Below, one piece after another: positions 60,941 to 64,000 of a stretch of 64,000 bases of DNA. The position numbers were made by a program, and so were the translations under genes. The DNA is from Dryococelus australis (taxonomy: Eukaryota; Arthropoda; Insecta; Phasmatodea; Phasmatidae). The DNA lies in the NCBI GenBank assembly GCA_029891345.1, contig CM057009.1:91745416-91809415 (forward strand), given 5' to 3'. Numbering within the stretch: position 1 is the first letter of the stretch; the number at the start of each line of letters is the position of its first letter. The notes beneath the pieces were generated by a model. That model did not search any database and was not told the origin of the DNA. It saw only the letters and a list, made by a program, of their open reading frames with translations.

Positions 60941-62200
60941 TTACTTCTTGTCATCTTGAAATTTGTTGTATTCTTCTTCATTCATTATTCTTGTACTAGC
61001 AATTGATTTGTTGAAATGATCCAAGTTTAGCCTGAAGAAAATTCTGTCGTTTGTCTGGATGCTGTTCCGACACAGTTCGTAGATGGTTTCGAGACGCAAA
61101 GTCAACACTGTCGATTCGTTTGCATTTTCGAGTACTTTTAGCGCCACTTCGTATGCAATGTGTTTACTCACGTACTTTTTCCTTTGGTATGTGTACGTGC
61201 AGAAATTTGATTTTCGATCGCGAACGAGAATGGCCTGTCTTTGTAGTTTTCCAATCTCGCCATATGATTTATGGCCATGACGTTTCTAAAAGTGAGGTAT
61301 TGTGGTAGAGAAATATTATAAATCACCCGATGTTGGTATTCTTCATCCCAGTCCTTAAGATGGTGATTCTTAATGAACTGAAAGAGACCAATTAATGCGC
61401 CGCGACATTCTTCCTCCGAAGACAAGTTGATAAAGTAAAAGGCATGGGTTCAGTCGAGGATTGTAGGTCTTATCGATTTTTTTGTAATTGGTTGCAGCTA
61501 CAATTAAAACATTATTTTCATTTAAACACCTCCTTCGAGACCGGTTTGGGGGGTAATTGCCACACTTCGCAAATGGGGTGAACTTGCCAAGTTTTGCAAA
61601 ACTATCTCTTCGATTTCACCTAGAAAAATCACGAATCGCTGGTTGTGGTTCTCGATGGTCATCTTGAACAAATTGCCACACTTCGCAAATGGGGTGAACT
61701 TGCCAAGTTTTGCAAAACTATCTCTTCGATTTCACCTAGAATTAATTGGCTTTCCATTCGGGCGCGATTGCGCGGGCCAGCGTACTCTTACCCGTACCCG
61801 GAGGACCGAAAAACATTATAAATTTGAATCGTGGGTTAAACACTTGCGTATAGATTAAAATCTTGAATTCTGCTTTCAACTGGTCGCGGCCACGTACATC
61901 CTTAAAAGAAAATTGGGCTTCTATTCGCCATGGGTCCAGCTCGGATGTAATCTCCGAATTTGATTCTCCTCCAAATAAATCGCTCGCATGCTTGGAATTC
62001 CGAATGTAACCGAGAAATACATTTTTAAACAGGGCCGTTAAATGTTCGAGATTATTTTTCGATAGCAGAGCACATCTGAAAATTGTCGATTTTTGTACCA
62101 AGTACACCCACGATTTGTAAATAGTGTATTGATTTTCAGCCAGCGTAGATTCCCGCTCCGTTAATATTTTTGAAAATTCTTCACCTATACTAAAGAGCAT
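60941..62200 (-). pseudogene. AAA+ ATPase gene of the virus-like cluster (fossil)
   Basis: The minus strand carries a Walker A box FFGPPGTGKSTLARAI (about 61770-61820), a Walker B-like acidic strand and a sensor-like AATNY further along, then a helical C-terminal part. The GPPGTGKS-plus-AATN pattern is that of classic AAA and AAA+ motors (remodelling or helicase-loading type), rather than of the FtsK/A32 packaging ATPases. An N-terminal stretch of about 120 residues before Walker A has no known domain. It is convergent with the nuclease gene and separated from it by 14 bp. Confidence 0.6.
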
Positions 62201-62424
62201 ACTCTCTAAATCATTTAAACGTTTTTCACCTTTCGGCGAAGTGATTTGTGTTTTTTTCTAGCGAAGATTACAAAAATTTCGCAAGGTTCAGCATTTGAGA
62301 TAATTTTTCCATGTTTGCATGTTCGCCAAATGCGGTTTTCGGCGCACATGTAAACTGAATTAGTCTGGCTACTATGGTGGCGCGAACGCTTTCATTCATT
62401 TTTTTTCATCTGGGTTTTCCGCAG

Positions 62425-62433
62425 TACTTATAA
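62425..62433 (+). promoter_or_regulatory. TATA-type box ahead of the unknown gene at 62641
   Basis: CTTATAAGA lies about 210 bp upstream of the ATG in a leader rich in CAACAG repeats. It is a plausible core promoter of a compact gene cluster. Confidence 0.4.
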
Positions 62434-62640
62434 GATTCTTTTTTATCGTCTTGCAGCACCAACAACAGCAACAGCAAAGAACCTTGTTTCCATCCTTGCA
62501 ACTTCAACCACTCAGACCACAGTGCACCGACTGTGACATTCTCATAACGAACCAGCAATCTTATTCTCAGCCGCTAAACTCTTCTCCCCCCCCCCTCTAA
62601 TCCACCACCTATTCATTTACAAAGACCTCATGTAAACACC

Positions 62641-63424
62641 ATGACTGAAATGTCCATTCCTCGCATCGGCATGCGAATAGAGCCAGATTATGGATACGTA
62701 GAATTGGTGCAGAAACTTAAAAATTACATACATCAATTTGTGGATATTTTGACGGGAATCCGTACGACCATCACACAAACAAAAAAGGCGATCGGTGATT
62801 TTTTTTGTGTGCTAAATACGTCGGTGGCTATGAAACGAGTGGCTATACATTTCGCCGAGCTCGGTCGACTAGAATTGAAAATGGAGAATAATGGAGCGGT
62901 AAGTCATCAGTACGTGGAAATTATAAAATCCATCCTTGATTCGAAATATAAAAACGTGCTGGGAAATATAACGCGGTTCGGTCGAATCCTCGAACAACAC
63001 AATCCTCTAACCGCATTCACTCTCTTTCAAATGTGGCTGAACGGATCTATCGAAGCACAGCCTGTACTCAACACCCACTCGTTCATCAAACAAATTAAAT
63101 TGGTTCCACCTTTGCAATCTCCATTCGATGCTTTTATGAAAGCAGCTTTGGAAAAATGCAACAAAAGAAAAAATCGACTACGAACTTTGTCGTATAATAT
63201 CGGAGAGTTTGGAAAAGAACAAAACCTACGTCGTCAGCGAAATCAGGCACGAATTTCTACCACTGAATGAATCAGCATTCAAATATGCATCTTTCAACCA
63301 CTTCAAGGAACAGTTCGATGGATTTGATAAAAAGTCTTTGTTTTTTCTCGAAATGATGAATAAAAAATTAGCGATGTATCTAACGTATATGCAAACATTC
63401 ACGTTTCATAAAAAAATTTATTAA
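62641..63424 (+). pseudogene. unknown gene of the virus-like cluster (fossil)
   Basis: The first part is a 209-residue frame opening MTEMSIPRIGMRIEPDYGYV, mostly helical in look, with no membrane segment. A second frame overlaps its end and continues to about 63424. I do not recognise the family. Its strong ATG context after a TATA-type box and its poor match to host composition support it as a real former gene. It lies on the plus strand, between the ATPase and the last gene. Confidence 0.45.
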
Positions 63425-63612
63425 TAAAAAAGTTTTTTAATTTACATATTTCTATATGTATCTAACCCATGAGTTTGAGTTCTGTGCTATTGTCATCAGA
63501 TGTATTTTCCTCGTCATAATCGTTACACTCGACACATTCAAATACTTCCGTTGGGAAAACAAATGTTCAAAATTATAAGCTAATAATAATACCTAATATA
63601 AGAGCGAAAATC

Positions 63613-64000
63613 ATGTCTGGCGAAATCGTCAGTGAAAGTGTTCTTATCTTAAAAGACGACCAGATCCGTATTCACACATTTGATGTTGATTTAGAAATTC
63701 ACAACAGCCTTAAAACTTTCGATATTTGTTTAAGAATATTTCACCAGTGTTGTATCAATCAGTCAACTATTAAGACTGCACTGTGGCTGGTGCTCGTCGA
63801 ACTAAATTGGTGAAGCGAACGCACGATATCGACCAATACGAACAGCATCTTCAATTCACAGGCAATGAGAATTTCGCATTCGACTTTCACAACAATGCCA
63901 ACAATGTGTGTGAAGTAAAACTTCAAAAGACTCCACCGCAAAATGAAAGAACCCCGATAATGAACCAGGTTCAGACATCGCCCGTGTATTTAAATGAACT
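63613..64000 (+). pseudogene. unknown gene region of the virus-like cluster, cut by the window edge
   Basis: It opens MSGEIVSESVLILKDDQIRI. A basic stretch (ARRTKLVKR) and a Gln/Asn-rich tail follow to the window end. The family is not recognised. It may be a structural or DNA-binding protein, but nothing beyond composition supports that. Confidence 0.35.

Larger units (their letters stand above)
59991..64000. mobile_element. DNA-virus-like or virus-like-element gene cluster, family unassigned, continues past the right edge
   Basis: Four or more gene regions are packed closely on both strands, with a nuclease, an AAA+ ATPase and unknown genes, and few non-coding bases between them. The composition and codon use look different from the surrounding AT-rich DNA and from the retroelements. 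TATA-type boxes precede two of the plus-strand genes. This density is typical of large DNA viruses or of capsid-bearing DNA elements integrated in a host genome. I see no capsid, DNA polymerase B or integrase in the part shown, so the family is not assigned. It is broken in at least a few places and should be read as a fossil. Confidence 0.55.

Noticed and set aside
1-64000. CRISPR arrays, operons, riboswitches, rRNA genes
   Set aside because: No regularly spaced short repeats, Shine-Dalgarno-linked gene runs or rRNA sequence were seen; the window is eukaryotic in character.

Overview
The window looks like repeat-dense, AT-rich, intron-bearing nuclear DNA of an arthropod, most likely an insect. 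The evidence is the mix of elements (mariner, DUF4817-type Tc1/mariner relatives, a TTF/ZMYM-like hAT, Ty3/Gypsy and Ty1/Copia elements, a THAP-coding exon), eukaryotic splice signals and the lack of any operon-like host layout. The species cannot be named from the sequence. Little is ordinary host coding sequence; the best candidate is one long terminal exon.

Layout. 1-9.3 kb: inverted copies of one repeat family (about 430-1190 and 8700-9300) flank a composite of nested DNA transposons: a long-TIR DUF4817 transposase element (about 1.89-3.84 kb), an 850-bp foldback palindrome (4.69-5.54 kb) and a second DUF4817 element (5.54-7.41 kb). A short unknown protein motif occurs twice in opposite orientation (about 1.53-1.72 and 4.48-4.67 kb). 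9.87-10.83 kb: probable last coding exon of a host gene with four 23-residue repeats. 10.83-18.6 kb: AT-rich non-coding DNA holding a 190-bp hAT-type MITE with a clean 8-bp target duplication (11.33-11.52 kb) and a decayed mariner (15.21-16.52 kb). 20.0-22.6 kb: a Gypsy fragment on the minus strand. 25.0-27.2 kb: a decayed hAT transposase on the minus strand. 28.9-33.3 kb: a second Gypsy copy on the plus strand. 36.4-45.0 kb: two further Gypsy copies on the minus strand. 45.0-57.8 kb: nested inverted-repeat elements, including a roughly 9.9-kb unit with about 95-bp terminal inverted repeats and a THAP-domain first exon just inside its left end. A whole-looking Copia element (49.385-53.982 kb) with matching LTRs, a 5-bp target duplication and a copia-type tRNA-iMet half-molecule primer site sits inside that unit. 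60.0-64.0 kb: a compact, closely spaced gene cluster of DNA-virus-like or virus-like-element character (PD-(D/E)XK-type nuclease, AAA+ ATPase, two unknown genes) that runs off the right edge.

Most genes here serve, or once served, the movement of their own element. The pieces are nested, so relative ages can be read: the Copia is younger than the THAP unit that holds it. The least explained parts are the virus-like cluster at the right edge, the THAP-bearing inverted-repeat unit, and the inverted pair of unknown motifs in the first 5 kb.
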